A DNA stretch of 5,329 nt from an uncultured beta proteobacterium (lineage in GTDB: Bacteria; Pseudomonadota; Gammaproteobacteria; Burkholderiales; Burkholderiaceae_C): contig CAIYNH010000044.1 in assembly GCA_903927495.1 (NCBI GenBank), forward strand, positions 1 through 5,329. The letters are read 5' to 3'. Under the pieces are notes generated by a model, which saw nothing but the letters and a program-made list of their open reading frames with translations, was not told where the DNA came from and did no database searches. Each line of letters starts with the position of its first letter. Within the stretch, counting starts at the first letter, position 1. This document shows positions 4,849 through 5,329 of the stretch, piece after piece. The position numbers were made by a program, and so were the translations under genes.

Positions 4849-5329
4849 ATGGCCAAATGGATCGCTTTCCCATACGCTGGGGACTACAACTTTGATGCCA
4901 CCAGTGTCAAAAAAACCTGGACCAGACTGCACGCTGGCGACCTTGAACCCATACCCAAAGATCATGCCTTGCTGGAGGCTTGGGCACATTTCCACAATGG
5001 TGATTTCCATAAATCAATGACGCTGGGACTGGATCTGGGCCCAACTGGCCTAAACGTTGCCAACAAGGCAGCTTGTATTTACGCCACTTACCTTGAAAAA
5101 CAGGAAGCTGCCCGACTGGCTCTTTTTGTTGAAGTAGCCGAACGTGCCGAACAACAAATCAGTCAGCAACCCGACAACGTGAACGCCTACTACTGGCGTG
5201 CTTATGCGCTGGGGCGATACAGCCAGGCCATCAGTGTCGCCAAGGCGCTGGCACAGGGGTTGGGCAGCAAGGTCAAGAACGACCTTGAACACGTCATCAA
5301 ACACCAACCGACACATCCCGACGCTCACA
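4849..5329 (+). CDS. TPR-like helical-repeat protein of unknown function (3' end missing)
   Basis: The frame is open from the ATG at 4849 to the window edge: 160 codons and one base, no stop. It begins MAKWIAFPYAGDYNF. Visible helical-repeat-like blocks lie at about 39-75 (EAWAHFHNGDF then LGPTGLNVANKA) and 95-128 (ending YYWRAYALGRYSQ), and the final visible residues HVIKHQPTHPDAH look like the start of another TPR unit. I recall a proteobacterial family of roughly twice this length with the same opening and the ALGRYSQ motif, distantly like RMDN-type TPR proteins; its function is unknown to me. There is no signal peptide. It follows the TetR gene by 25 nt and is probably in the same operon. 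A link to granules or lipids is by position only. Confidence 0.8.
   Translation, partial: MAKWIAFPYAGDYNFDATSVKKTWTRLHAGDLEPIPKDHALLEAWAHFHNGDFHKSMTLGLDLGPTGLNVANKAACIYATYLEKQEAARLALFVEVAERAEQQISQQPDNVNAYYWRAYALGRYSQAISVAKALAQGLGSKVKNDLEHVIKHQPTHPDAH

Noticed and set aside
5050..5328. 92-codon minus-strand frame at the right edge
   Set aside because: It is antisense to the TPR-like gene, which has a strong ribosome binding site and helical-repeat character in its own frame.

Overview
The window looks like chromosomal DNA from a moderately GC-rich betaproteobacterium, most likely of the order Burkholderiales. This rests on the type of phasin, the patatin/TetR pairing and a TPR family that I recall from such genomes. 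It is an inference from protein similarity judged by eye, not a database result. I see no tRNA, rRNA, insertion sequence, CRISPR array or phage gene.

Layout. Positions 22-2019 (minus strand) hold one complete, long gene for a two-domain short-chain dehydrogenase/reductase. It closely resembles the 661-residue fatty acyl-CoA/fatty aldehyde reductase Maqu_2220 of Marinobacter aquaeolei. A 210-bp divergent intergenic region (2020-2229) follows. It carries a bulged inverted repeat, a 13-bp palindrome and a possible promoter. From 2230 to the right edge, four genes on the plus strand are packed as a probable operon. They encode a phasin (polyhydroxyalkanoate granule protein, 2230-2883), a patatin-like serine lipase (2917-4167), a TetR-type repressor (4161-4823, overlapping the patatin gene by 7 nt), and a TPR-like protein of unknown function that runs off the right end (4849-5329).

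How the genes may work together. The theme is storage lipid and acyl-CoA metabolism. The reductase would turn fatty acyl-CoA or aldehyde into fatty alcohol (the wax-ester precursor). The phasin coats carbon-storage granules. The patatin would hydrolyse acyl esters, perhaps at the granule or membrane surface. The TetR protein is a candidate local regulator that may sense an acyl ligand. Putting the fatty-alcohol branch opposite a granule/lipase operon suggests, but does not prove, coordinated control from the shared intergenic region. No wax synthase, PHA synthase or PHA depolymerase is visible in the window.

The most notable non-coding signals are a TGC-N3-GCA palindrome (2171-2183) in the likely phasin promoter; a related shorter palindrome (2903-2911) just before the patatin gene; the bulged inverted repeat at 2059-2095; and a perfect 10-bp stem with a 4-nt loop inside the reductase gene (1865-1888).
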